This document shows positions 36,126 to 48,868 of a stretch of 64,000 nt of DNA, one piece after another. Numbering within the stretch: position 1 is the stretch's first letter; every line of letters begins with the position of its first letter. This DNA is from Motacilla alba alba. Its lineage: Eukaryota > Chordata > Aves > Passeriformes > Motacillidae. Under the pieces are notes generated by a model. That model was not told the DNA's origin and did no database searches. It worked only from the letters and a program-made list of their open reading frames with translations. The DNA is taken from contig NC_052018.1 of NCBI RefSeq assembly GCF_015832195.1, positions 31,958,115 to 32,022,114 on the forward strand, written 5' to 3'. Both the position numbers and the translations under genes were made by a program.

Positions 36126-36131
36126 GCTTGG
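36126..36131. repeat. target-site duplication, right copy (GCTTGG)
   Basis: Exact copy of the hexamer at 35685-35690, directly after the terminal CTACA of the LTR. Confidence 0.85.
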
Positions 36132-37301
36132 AGATTTTTTTTTGGTGGGGTTTTTGTCATGGGCAACCTTTTTCAATCTCTGTGAAAACGGAAACTAGTG
36201 AGTACTAGGCAGAGAATTTTTAAATTTCCATAGTTAAAATGGGCAAAGAAATTCAAATGCCATTTTTCTTCAAGCTGGTTTTCCTCAGACAGATCCCAAA
36301 CTGATGCTCAGGCTACACCTGTCCCATTCCTATAGAATAATTCAATGTGGGCCTCATAGCTCAGAAATAACCATGCTGAATTACTGTTGCTGCTAGAAAT
36401 TACTTGCGTATGCTTGAGCTCATGGCTACAGAAGTTTCAGTAGCTTTCCCTTAATTGATTTCTGGTAAGCGTGGTCTCTTGAAGAAGAACAAGTAATCTT
36501 TTCTTGTTGTGGGGAGTAGAGGAAAAGCAGAAAGGGAAAATGGAATAAATTCAAAGTGTGGTTAGACAGAGACTGGGTGAGAGTCAGAAAACTGGAGAAG
36601 GACCTGGTGAAAGCATTTGGTAATGAAATAGAAAGAAAAGAAAGGAAAAAAAAAACTGGATTTTGCTGTGACAGTTTGGTGAGGAACAATGGATACCCTA
36701 TTATTTGGATTGGAGTAGGTGGAATAAATAGGAAATCGGAACTCAATTGTTCAAAAACAGAATGATGAGAGCAGAGTTAGAATTGCAGAGTTAAAAGAAT
36801 GATCTGGGTTGAACATCAGTAACCTGTTTACAGAAGAGGTTGGGCATCTCTTGAGTGAGACAGAATCCTAGGCCTGGGAATTGTGTGAGAAAACTGATTT
36901 TAGCATCTGCCTCAGATTCAGCCATACACAGCTAATGCCACTGAGCTTTTCCAAAGATGTGTTTTGGGAAGATGGCCCATGAAGTCTTCAGAAATTCTAT
37001 TGAGGAGCTCTGTAGAAAGAATTGTGAGAGAGTACTCATAATCATATACTGCCTCTGTAAAAATGTTTTAAGAGTGTGCAGAAGAGAGGCAAGCCCCTTA
37101 ACTGAACCCAGTCCATTCGGCACATCAAATCAGACAGGCTGAAAGAATGATGAGCCTCATGTTTTTTCCGTCTCCCTGTTCTCAATCCAGTAAATCTGGA
37201 CACTATGACATGAAGTGGACGACAGTGGTGAATCACCTGGTGGCACATCACCTACCAGGTACAACTCCTATCCCAGTGCTTCATCTGTGAGCAGCACACA
37301 G

Positions 37302-37321
37302 GCTGACTGACTGACTGACTC
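37302..37321. repeat. (GACT)n microsatellite, short
   Basis: Head-to-tail GACT units over about 20 bp, perfect as far as it goes. Confidence 0.85.
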
Positions 37322-40300
37322 AGATTCTCGTGCTCTGGGAGCCTAATGTGAAGTCACAGGACAAGAGCAAGATCACAGTTTGTGCTGAGAGGTGTAGAGC
37401 TGCAGTGGGGGAGAATGAGATGTGAGCTCCTTGTGTACCTGTTACTCTGTGAGATTTGATCAGTCTGCACTCAGAGTATGATTATGCAAAAAAATGTTGC
37501 AGTAGTTTATATATTTCTAGAGAGGATGGCGGGTAAATGATGCTGTCTCTACAGACAGTTCTGTCATTCACTATGTCTGAATTCCAGCAGCTGAATGGCA
37601 GCTTTAATAATGTCCCTTTAACAAATTCTTCTGTGTATCATTAATTTGTAATTTTGCAGTCTAGCTATAATTTGAAACATGTACTTATTAAGTTTGCTTC
37701 AAGAGAACGGGAACCTGCTTGCATTTAATGTGGTGTCTTTTGACTTCTTCATTCTGTGAGGAGTATAATTTGCCCCAATTCTTTGTTTCTTTCTCTGCAC
37801 CCATTCCAGTACATTGCTATCTTTCTAGATATTGTGATATGAGTATTAATCCTGTAGGAAGTATTCCCCCCTTTTTCTCCAAGCCCTCTCTCTTCCACTG
37901 TAGGCTCTGACAATACTGATAGCCAAAACAGCATATTCGTCTTTGTACAAGTAGATCAAAGACTTGCAAGAAACACAGGTAGGAATACATCAGATTCCTT
38001 TCTTCTTCCTTATGTAACTTGCTCTCTTTCCTTAAGGTAACAGCTCTTGGGTGTGGAAAGGGAAGAAATAAGAAGATTGGGTTGCACTCAATCTTGAAAA
38101 AAATGAAAATCCTCTTGAATTCAGAAATGTGTTTTTAAATTGTGTACACATGGAGATTGTGAAGAGCTGAAAATATCATAGACCATGATGAAGCGATAGT
38201 TTGAGCCATTCCCAAATGCACTGGAGATGGGAAGCCCAGATTTTCAGGGTATGCTGAGGCTGGGAGGGAATTGTCTTAGTAATGGTCCATGACAGAATTT
38301 ACTTAGAGCCTAATTAAGCTGGTACTATCAGGAACACCAGCTATTCAAGAAAATGGTAATAATCTTTTGGTCCAATTAAATAGGATCTTTCTTTCATATT
38401 CTTCACCTCTTTGTATTCCTATGCTGAAGAGTTTGTATCCTGTCCAGTGCTGCACACTCAAGTGCCTGGGAAGCTAAGTGCACATTCTCCGAATTGTCTT
38501 TATTAAACTTTGAGCAATGCTTTTAATTTGTTTTCTTTGAGCGCTGAGATTTTTAAAAAAAGCTTTGAAGAAGAGCTGTTCACATCTAGTGTTTCAGTCA
38601 AGATGTCATGTAATGCTTTTTTTGAAGACATCATGGTTTTAGCTAACTTCCTTGGTACCTGATCATAGCCCATAAAAGAGAATCAGCATCAAAAAATATG
38701 TGGCCATTTGAATTCCACAACCTCGAGAGACAGGATAAGTATTTTACATTATTTCTATTTTTTCCCCTTAGTACACCTCCTAGAACCCTAGAAATAAATG
38801 CCCAGTGAGCCACTGCAGTGATATACAGCAGCGGGTATAAAGAAGTTAGTTTACTGAATATAATTAACAATGTGCAAGTATTGCTATTTTTACCCTTGTA
38901 AAGGTTCATGGAACTCCTTGGCCACGAGTCACTGCTGAGTCCAGGGATCTGATTTTAGAACAACATTCTTAGAACATGAGTTGTCATCTTTCATTCATTC
39001 TCTTTCCTTCAGGCAGTGGTGGTGGCTTTGTGAAAGCAAGGAATAATTTGGACTTCAGCTTGGGACACAGGGGAGAGCCTGTGTTTTTACGAGACTCCTG
39101 ACTTTGCACCTTCAAGCACCCATTCTCAGATGGTCCCATAATACTGTTTCAAGGCCAAGAGCTGATCCAACCAGTGTTTCCTTTTGAATATATAACCTGA
39201 TCTACTCCAGTGGGCTTCCATGACCAGCTCTTGAAGTCACTTCTGCAGAGCTCTGTGTGGATACTGTACAAGGCCTTTCTGTAGAGCAAAGGGTTTTGCT
39301 TCTTTGAAGGTTCAAGTTTATTCATATACTATATCCCTTGAAGTATTTGAGACAGAGGTGGTCAACTAAGATTCTGATCCCAGTGCATTCTTAGAATATG
39401 GAATGTAACTTTGCCATTTAAGTATTGACTGTCTAATTTTGCCTCTAAATTTCTTCTTGATGAGTTTTCCATCATAATCTCAATTTTTCAGAACAATAAG
39501 AGTGTTTTAGATAGTAATGGAGTTGATATAAATATATGATTCTATATGGAAAATGGTATCTCAAAAGCTACAACATCTGATCAGCTGGCAGCTGCTACAG
39601 TCTGGCTCTTGCTTTGGAAATGTTTTGGGCTTGCCAGCTGGCTGTCTTGGTGAGTTGCTGTGGGTTTTTTGGGCACTCTTGAATGATTCTCTAAAATAAT
39701 TTCAACAGGTACTGCTTACATTTTGATTTTCTTACACTTGCTTCTGTTCTTTGGGAAGTGTTCTTTATTAAAAAGGGTGTGCATATCTTATGTGTTCCAT
39801 CTAATGTGTTACCATAGCAAAAAAAATTTGCTTTTAAGTCACACCGACCTAGAAAACAGGGGTGGGTTTTGGCAACTCCACTGAAGATTGTGGGGAACTG
39901 TGTCCCTCAGCTCATCAGGGGCTGCCCATGTCAGACTCCAGTAGAGACATCCCTGAATTCCAACATACCCAGGACTCCAACAAGTATTCCCCTGACTTCT
40001 TCCACCAAACAGGAGTCAGAGACAATGCAGCCGAAGGGAGCTTAAGCATTGTTCATTTGCTAATGAAACACAGTAAATTCATTTAACCAAGTGTCACTGG
40101 GATAAACCTGTACTTCTTTGGGACCACCAGCTGAAACTCTGTCACTGTGTCTGCCCAGTGCCATTTTGCCATACAGGGAGGCTTGGGGCTATTTCAGGGA
40201 TTTCACTACCTCGGGTTATTCTGCCTTCACAGGCCTGCTTTAGCAGCTTGAAAACAATTTGACGTCTGAGGTTTATCATGAGATTGAATTAGGGTTCACT

Positions 40301-41328
40301 TTGATAGTTAAAATATTGCCTGCTAATTCATGCTGGTCGAAATAGCAGCTCTTTCAACACTTCACCAGAAAAATAGAAGCGATTATTTTTGGTTGCCTGT
40401 GTGGTTATACAATTGAGCTGGAGGTGCACTGCAATCTTTTCCTAGTTTGGTATGTTGACCAAGATTTGGGAATTTTTCTTGTTTTTGTTGTGTTTAATAT
40501 GGGCCTACTAGGAAAAACAAACAAGAAAAAATTATAGCAGAATATAAGACAGACATCTGCAAACCCTTACAAGTTTTTTCAGGTGCAAAATTTAACCAAA
40601 ACCCACTGATATTTTCAGATATCAGAGCCAGTACTGAGACAGCTTGCGATTTGAGGACAGTGAAACAGACATTTCTTAAAATCTAGCTTTGTAAGTGTTT
40701 TGCTCCAACTGTCAAAGTATTTTTTTCCAGAAATGTCTGGGTGGCCTTTTAATCCATGATATAAATAGTTTAAGGCTATTTTGTTTATCTAAGATATTAA
40801 AAATTATTTTAATGAAAAACTATGTGAATTTTGAACTGGATTTTTCTGATCATTTAGAAGAAGAAATATTTCAGAAAAATCAGAAACGGACAGTGTTTTC
40901 CACAACTTTTTAACCAAATATTCTTCTGTAGCCTATTTTTACCAAATTTTCCGTAGACAAATCGTGAGCATGTCATCCCTCGTGGTCTGACCTATGATTT
41001 CTCTTGCAGAAAATGCATTGTAAATGAGGCACAGACTAAAAACTGGGGTTTGCAGTAAGAAAAAAAACCCAAACCAAGCCCCATTTGTTTCTACCAGCTA
41101 TATAATAGTTACTACTCCCTTTCTAATTCAGTGTATTAAACTATCTATAAAAAGTATTGGAGTCAAGAAGAGGGAATGTGAAGAATTTACAGAGCAATAC
41201 ACGGAAACCTGCTAGTAAAGTTGCTTTCCTTGGATATAATGTTTGAATACCATCAAAAAAGAGCAGATGTGTGTTTGAACATGAGTCTTACAGGTGACTG
41301 AAAGGCCCTACTTTTAAGCTACTTGGAG

Positions 41329-41343
41329 AAAAAAAAAAAAAAA
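41329..41343. repeat. poly(A) run, 15 bases
   Basis: An uninterrupted A run; no retro-insert body or duplication is recognised around it. Confidence 0.9.
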
Positions 41344-44300
41344 GAGGCCACACCTTCCCAATCAATTCTATAATTTTCTTCTCAGTCTATTCCATAAATT
41401 GTAAATATTTGGGTGTTCAAAAAAAAGAGAAGAGAGACCCTTAATTCATTCTAAAATAAAAACGCCTACTTTTTTCTTTGTTCAAAACCACGAAGATTTA
41501 CATTTGTGATTAAAAGACGTAATTTTTCCCACCTGATTTTTAATTGGCATTGAAATGAAAAATATTTCACTTGAATAGAGAGAATCATAGATTTCCAAGT
41601 TTGTATGGAAATTAACTTCCCAATAGGAAGAATAGATAGCTCAGCAGGTAGCCCAGGTGATGCCTGATTTCAGAATTAGCAGGAAGAAAAATATGGGAAT
41701 GAAGCTTAAAAAGAACCATGATTCTTCCTTCATTGAAATTTGCAGTGTCCTTAAAATGGCCAGGGCAAAAAGATTTTCCCATCACATCCAGCTATGATAA
41801 TACTTAGAAATTTAATAAAGTACATTTGCAACTCAGAAAGTTCCTTTATAACTGCATTAAAAAAACCCCACATATCTCCACCACAGTTACAAATAATGTG
41901 AGATTATTCAATTTCTAATTCTTGTTCTGAAGGATTAATAGCACTAAAACCCATCAAATAAAAATGATTTAACCTGTTTAATACTGGAGATTTAATGAAT
42001 TATTTATGAAAGTAATTTCATCTAGACTGTGCTAAGTAGCAGAATTGTGTTTTGCTTTTTGTTTGTTTACCACTTTTTCTTCTCTTTTCATAGAACAGCT
42101 TATGGAAAATAGTTGTAGAGGAAGTTTTAAAAGCAGTCTTGACTTTGTACCACTATCCATTGATGAAAAGGATGGATGTGAATATAAATAACAGGATTTT
42201 GACTTTAATGCACTGGGAAAAGTTGGGTAAAGACACATGCCAAGTCAGGCCCATTTGATGTCATAAATTATCTTTCTGGACATAAACTTAAGGTCTGGAT
42301 GGTCTTGGTTCTCAAAATTTGGTCCTAAAACTTGTACCAGAACTGAATTAATAAGATGAAGAGCTCAAGAGATATAATTTTGATTGTAAATTCAGTATTT
42401 ATTTGAAATGTACACTAATATACAAATAATTTTGTTTTTTTTAACTGAACTCAGAATTATTGCTTTTTGCTACTCTTCCTAGCTGACCAGGAATAAATAA
42501 GTTCCTCTGTCATTCTAGCACTATCAAGTTAGTCAAACCACATTTACAGTTATTTGCTGCAGAAAGAAGAGTAGAGTGTTGTTTCTCCTTGAAAACTTCT
42601 GTATCCTTTCAGTTTATCTGTGATAAACCTTCATCACGACACGCCCATCTTACTGAAGGCTCCTTGTGAACAAACTAACAGGAAGGCTAAAGTGCCCTCT
42701 ATTTGTGCAAAACAAGACCGATGTTAAATCACATTTTGTAATCATGCTTCATTAGTGCACCTCTCCTATGCAGACTACAGTTTCAAAATGGTGCCTATCA
42801 ATATCAAATCTGGTTAAATCAAATGTTAAAACACAGCATGGGTGTGCTGATATTTGTCTTAGCATTTGTAGCAAAGTTCCTTGTGCAAGAAAGAACAAAA
42901 GACAAATGATGGATTGAATACAAGAGTTAAAAGGAAGTTAACCTTTCACTGAGTAAAAGGGAGGCCCACTACGTGCAGAATATGGGCAGTCATGCAGCTA
43001 TACAGAGTGTACATACAATGGTATACAGGACAAAAAGTGAAGAGTAATTGTAGAAATTATGTAAATTTGCTTTGAGTTATTATATGTGGTAATTAGTGGA
43101 TGATATTCTTTCAAAGATAAGACTCCTGAGCTTGCTGGAAACATCAGTACTTGAAAACATTGCACAATAATTGACTGTTGGGAAAAAGTAATTTTTGAAG
43201 CTATCTAAGGTTGTAGATGCTGTTAGCTGGACTCACTTTCCAGAACTGAAGGGAGATTTCTCAATCCTGAAACATTCTGTGTGCACCATGAGTGAAAGGA
43301 CACTTAGTAGCTGAGGACAGCAGCAGTGGTAAATATAAACTAGTGACCTGTAGTTCATATCTGCAGTTCAGTGTTTTGGAGATATCAAGTTATTGCTAAC
43401 TGCAGGGGTTTTTTCAATCAACTGTATTAAATTCTTAATTACTGCTAGTGAACATAGGTGGGTCCTAGCGCTCTATTGGCCCAGGCCTGTACAGAACTCA
43501 GGAAAAAGGCCATCCTTGTCCCCAAAAGTATATGATTCAACCATTGGAGTAAAATGGGGGTATAATAAATGAAGAGTATAGTATATTAGGACAAAAGAGC
43601 TCAGCAAGAAAAGAAATTTTTTACAGAGCATTAGCAGCCTAAATGTTCTCAAGCTTTTTGTAAGCATCCCAGACATGCAGGCGCATTTTGAAAGAAGGCA
43701 GCAGAGTGGCTGTTGAGAGCTGCTACCCCGTACAGAGAAGAATTTATAAGAATAAGCTTTGAAAATCAAACTGTGCATAGTAGCAGAAGATTTTATTCTC
43801 AGATGGTCAAAGCAGATATGTGTTTTAGAGCATTATAAAAGACTGTTTAATTAGAAACAGTCTGCTGGAACTCTCTCTGCCTGTGAGTGCTTTACACCAT
43901 GTGCTTCAGGTCTCGCTGTTGTCTGTGGCTGTCTTTGGTGAGTCCTGATGCTGAGTTTTCTGCCTCTTATTATGTCTTTAGGAACTAATCTTTGAATACT
44001 GAATATGGCAGATAGGCTCTGAATAGGCTGTGAAGAATTAAGAAATTCAATCAGATACTGTTCTAGATGACATCCATTTGAAATGTATTGGAAAATAAAG
44101 ATATGTTTCCTGGGGATTCCCTTCCTTAAAAAAACCCAAAACCCAAACCATATGATTTGAGGAATACTCAAAGTTCTATGAATTTTAAAATAAAAGGTGA
44201 CTGTTATGTTCATTTAGTGACAGTTCCTAAACTGTGCATTATTTCTGCTTAAGATATGGCATATGTTGAAAAAGGTATAACTCAGAAATACAAAATGACT

Positions 44301-44830
44301 GAGTACACTTCTGTCCTAGTATTTTCCCAGTGATTCCTTAGGCTCACAGCTGAAATGTAAACCTGAGGCTGAACTTCATATTTCATTGTTTTCTGGTTAC
44401 TGAATCTCATTATACATTATTATCTTACTGAGCTAAAAGCCACGAATATTTTACTTACATGTATTTACAGAAGCTGTAGATTAGCTATCTAATTAATAAA
44501 CTAATTAGAGCTTATTAACACTTTTACAGATGGGTTTTTCAGGTTACAAGTTATTTTGAAAACATTTTTAATCCCTTCTAACTTGTGACTCAGTAATTTT
44601 AAAACTGTGTACTGCACAGCATGACATAATATTCCAGTGATGGTCTCACTAATGCTCTTTACAGAGATAAACACCAGCTTTTTCAGTAATCTTAGTATTT
44701 GCTGGCTTAAGCATCCAGGAATTACAGTCATTTTCTTATCTACAGCACTTTGCTGAATATTCATGCTTAATTAGCTAAATGACCCAGGATCTTTCTCAGT
44801 GTAAACATGTTTCAGAATGTGGTCGACACT

Positions 44831-44942
44831 TTCACAGAATTGTAAGATACTCTGGATTGGAAGGAATCTTAAAGAAGTGTTCCAAATTCCCCTTCCATGA
44901 GAGGGATGTCATCTACCAGACCAGATTGCTTTCACATCCCAT
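44831..44942 (-). mobile_element. CR1 LINE 3' end fragment, antisense
   Basis: Read on + it begins with the reverse-complement CR1 terminus (TCACAGAATTGTAAGATACTC). It then follows the usual order: GGATTGGAAGGAATCTTAAAGAAG, then TTCCAAATTCCCCTTCCATGAGAGGGATGTCATCTACCAGACCAG, then TTGCTTTCACATCCC. These correspond to the sense-strand blocks for ...GGTTGGACTAGATG... and the terminal octamer. Only about 110 bp remain. Confidence 0.82.
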
Positions 44943-47900
44943 TTTGCCCTTAGATCTTGCTTTTGTCTTTTCAAATTTCATAATTTTCAAAACAAATACA
45001 TTTGGAGCAGATTACCATGCAGGGCATCTCTGTACACTGTAACTTGGCACACTACTGATTTTCATGTTATTTCAGACTGCATAGCATTATAGCATTTACC
45101 ATGTGTTCATATATTAGATAGCTTCACTGTTTACAGCAGTAAGGGAGAATTTGGAGACATTTATTGAGACATTAATGAAACGCAGACAAAACCAGATGGA
45201 TTAAAGTTGCATGGCTGAGGCAGCTGATGCTTTCTATTGTTCCGTAGCAGATCTTGCTGCAACAAATGGCAGGATGAATTGAAACAACCATGAACCAGTC
45301 CTTGAGCTGAAGCACTTACAGTCAAGCACAATAAGGCAACTGAAAATGAGTATCAGGGTACATGACTATGCTTCATGGTGTTTTGTGGTATTCTACCTTC
45401 CTGTCTAGCAACAGCAATCAAGAAGCATATGGTGAAAATCTTGTGGCAGGAGCCTTTTTTGCTGCCAAGTTGGATACACCAACATCCACAAAACATATCT
45501 GCAAAATATGGTAATGTAGTTACCATATTTTAGGAATGATAATCCTTCGCCACAAATGCTCCATCTGTCTGGAAAGTTTGCAGGAGGATAAAAGTGCTTC
45601 ATATGCTCTTGTTCAGGACTTTGTTGTTGAGTTGTGCTGCAGAAAGAAAACTGTTTCTGTGAGGAGATGGCTGGTGTACAGTGACAGAACAAGAGCTAAG
45701 AGCATGGGATTGTTTTTGAGCTCTGTGGATGAAAATAACACGTTACTGTCAATGCACCTGGCTTTGAATGCTCCCTGCATACAAAAAGACTTTTTCTGTT
45801 TCATTTGAGGCAAAGAGTGTGCACGCCTGAAAAATAATGCATTATCTACCAGGCGCAAATGTAGGATTTTGCTGCTTGAATGTGTTGTCATTCAGGTGCT
45901 AATGGACTGGGCCTGAAGGTTTTGTTCATTAAAGACTGTTTAATTGCTAGGATGTAACATGGAGTTGCATAAGAAAATCATGGCCTTGGAAGGCTGGCCA
46001 GAAAAGCTAAGTGATCGTGTGTGTCTGAATACAAATGCTTCTCACAGCCCATGTGACCTATAGGCTGCATTTTTTGATATTCTGTGCACCAGTACTTGGA
46101 ATATTAAATAGTGAACTTCAAAATAAGAAAATGAAGATTTTCTACTCAGAAATAATATTTTGAAACTGTGCAGCTGGATAAAGCCCAATTTAGAACGCTG
46201 GTGACCAACAATCGTGATAACCGATTGCAAATATATACATAAAAATATTAGAATAAATATGCCATATAAAGCTGCGTGCCTTCAGTGAATTGAGATTAAT
46301 TTATTCACATACCCATGTATATTATGATTTCATGACATAATAAAGATGTCTCTTTAAAACAACAACTGAATAATGTCTAACATTATTACCATGTAGATGA
46401 CACTATTAATTTGCACAACATTTTAAAGGTTCTTTTTAATGCAATACCTATCTGATGTAGTACTGATGTTGCAGTTTGTTTACAGCTGTTTTATAAGATC
46501 TGAGTTTAAGCCAAAATATTTTTGTTTGCACTAGTAAATAAATTATCAACATCTTTTCTGGTGATTCTTGGTAAACAGGCTGAGGTATTTTTTCCCAATC
46601 TCATTTGGTTTTCACTAATAAAATGTAAACAATTAAAAAAGTTATTTATGAAAAAGTAATTGCAATAATAAAAGGCTAAATAAAAGAAGATATTGAAAAG
46701 ATGCTAGGGAAATGTTTTGTTGGTTTGTTGGGTGTTTTAATGAGACATTCTAGCAGTATACATGCTTTCATGGGTCTTCCATCTCTTATTGATGTGTTGC
46801 ATCAACTTTTAGGAAAAATCACTCTTCACTAACTACTGCTATCTGCTATAGCCTCTACTTGCCTTACCCACTGATACAGTATTTTTTCCCCTGACTATTA
46901 AAATGGATCAAGTAGAATGCTGACATATACACATTCTTCCCAGAGGAAAACGCTTCACATTCCCTTATTTAGGAATGAGCTTTTAAAACTCATTCAATCT
47001 GTAAATGACCTATCTCAAACTGAATTGAAAACAATACCCTTCCTGGACTAGCACACTTGAGTTTTCAAGCATAAATTTATCTTGTGCTTTTTCATGTAGT
47101 TTTTTTATTGTTCTGTTTGCAATCCCATTTGCCAGATATTTTCATGCTGACTATTGCATGATCTCAGTGGCTCAGCAGTGGGAAGAGCTAAGCTGAGAGT
47201 CCTTTCTCTGGAGAATGTCTTGTGGCGACCTTTGTTTAAAAGCACAGCAGTAGTGGTGTCAAATATAAATTTTCATACTGAATAAGCACAAGGCTTTGAC
47301 CCACCATCCTCCTTATTTGGGAAAGTTGACTATGCTCTGCAAGAGGAGAAAAGAAGGTCATGAACATGTGAAGAACCATGCAATGCAAAACATTTTGTAC
47401 TGGGTTTATGAATACTTCATATGGTGTTGGCTGTGAAGTGAAATTATTGAATATGGTATTACATTTTCTTTCATGAAGTGAGAGAGACAAGAGAAGCAAC
47501 AGTATGTGAGAGGCCAAATAACAGAAGGAGGCATATTTTCAAACTAATCTGTGAGTCTGGAGGTTGGGAAAGCTAAATAGTTGAAAACTCTCTGTGGAAG
47601 AAGGCAAAGGGAAGTTTCTCACACACCCTTGCAGAGACATGATGCAGTTGGTAATGATGCCAAGGAGCTGCAGGAGCTGGTAAGCCTTGACGAATTAAAA
47701 ATGCACACAGATTGCATAGTCTGTGATATTTTTATTTTGAATTAAAAGTTATGGTTCTTAACATAATGTTTAGCTTTATGAAGGCCTTTATGGAAATTTG
47801 TTGCTTGCTGTTCGCCCAGACAAATGCCTCTTAAAGTGGTGTGACAGCCTTGTGTTTTGCTGTCAGGATGCTAACAGCTTTCATTCCACTCTTGCATGGC

Positions 47901-48868
47901 ATGAGACAGGGAGGGTTGCCTTGTGCAGAAGATACACTGGAAAAAGTTATTGGCCCATAAATAACATCATGTCTGTAGCAGGGGCATATTTCAAATGAAC
48001 TGTGTTACTGTGTTACTGATGGTGTTCCTGTTAAAAAAAAAGAAATGTTAAATATAAATCTGTGTAGAGATATGCATGGCAAATATCAATTGATGTTTTG
48101 ATGTTGTGCATCAGCTGGAACTCTGCATTTAGACATAAAGCAAGTACAAAAATTAAAATCATCTGAACAAACTTAAGCTTGATTTTTGCCATCCTACTCA
48201 AAAGACATTATCTTTTTTTTTTAGGGTTCCTGCAGTACCACAATAGGGGTCAGGGAAGGAAAATGGAGCTCTTAAAAAGAAACTGAAATTCAAGCTCAAT
48301 TTTTGCCAACAGAATGCTTATTTTTCATGTTTTCAGATGGCAGCTGCCCTAAGTGTGTAGCCTCTATTTTCTGCTCTTACAGGTTTTAGCTGGACTTTCT
48401 TTTCCCCAGCTGACTCCTGTCCACTTTCTTCACTGCCTTATTCCTAGCAGCTTTTTTAGCACTGTGAGAAGCATCTCTTCTGCTGCTCTTTTCCCAATGC
48501 TGCCATGTTTTTCATCTTAACTGATCTTTTATGAGACAAAAATGGGCATAGGTGTATGGGAAGAGATTTTTTGAGAACTTCAGGATTACAGAATTAAGCT
48601 TACTCTATTTAAATGAACAATATAAAAGAAAATGGAGGAAGTTTTGAAGGCAATTTTGAAGAGCCTTTCAACATGGTGTTGTTTTTCTTTGTTTTTCTCT
48701 TTTTTATTTTTTTCTGGTTTAATTATGTTTTGCTATATCTTATCTTCTCTTTCAAATGCTGTGTTCATTCCCTTTTTAATCAGCACTTCCAATAATGAAT
48801 ATGCCATCAGCTAAGATTGTGGGGGTTGCCTGGTCTTTATTTCAGCAGGAAAAACGAGACTCAGGGTG
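44943..48868. other. non-coding stretch, no gene recognised
   Basis: It contains one perfect hairpin (45503-45531, separate entry). The portion 46060-46700 is AT-rich with the texture of conserved non-coding DNA, but nothing proves this. No coding feature is supported; frames around 45405-45891 on both strands lack recognisable domains. Confidence 0.5.
45503..45531. other. perfect hairpin: 12-bp arms, 5-base loop
   Basis: The left arm AAAATATGGTAA at 45503-45514 and the right arm TTACCATATTTT at 45520-45531 are exact reverse complements around the loop TGTAG. It is the cleanest small stem-loop I found in the window. It is AT-rich, there is no T-run after the stem and there are no flanking gene signals, so a role is not assigned. 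Confidence 0.9.

Larger units (their letters stand above)
36132..44830. other. non-coding stretch, no gene recognised
   Basis: The sequence is mostly AT-rich and unique-looking. Listed separately are a GACT tetranucleotide repeat (37302-37321) and a 15-A run (41329-41343). An exon-like segment with an acceptor and donor lies at 37191-37258 (see findings). The part near 42630-42850 resembles conserved non-coding sequence in texture only. Confidence 0.5.

Noticed and set aside
43851..44213. 120-codon frame on the - strand
   Set aside because: No domain and atypical composition; it spans an A/C-rich simple tract.
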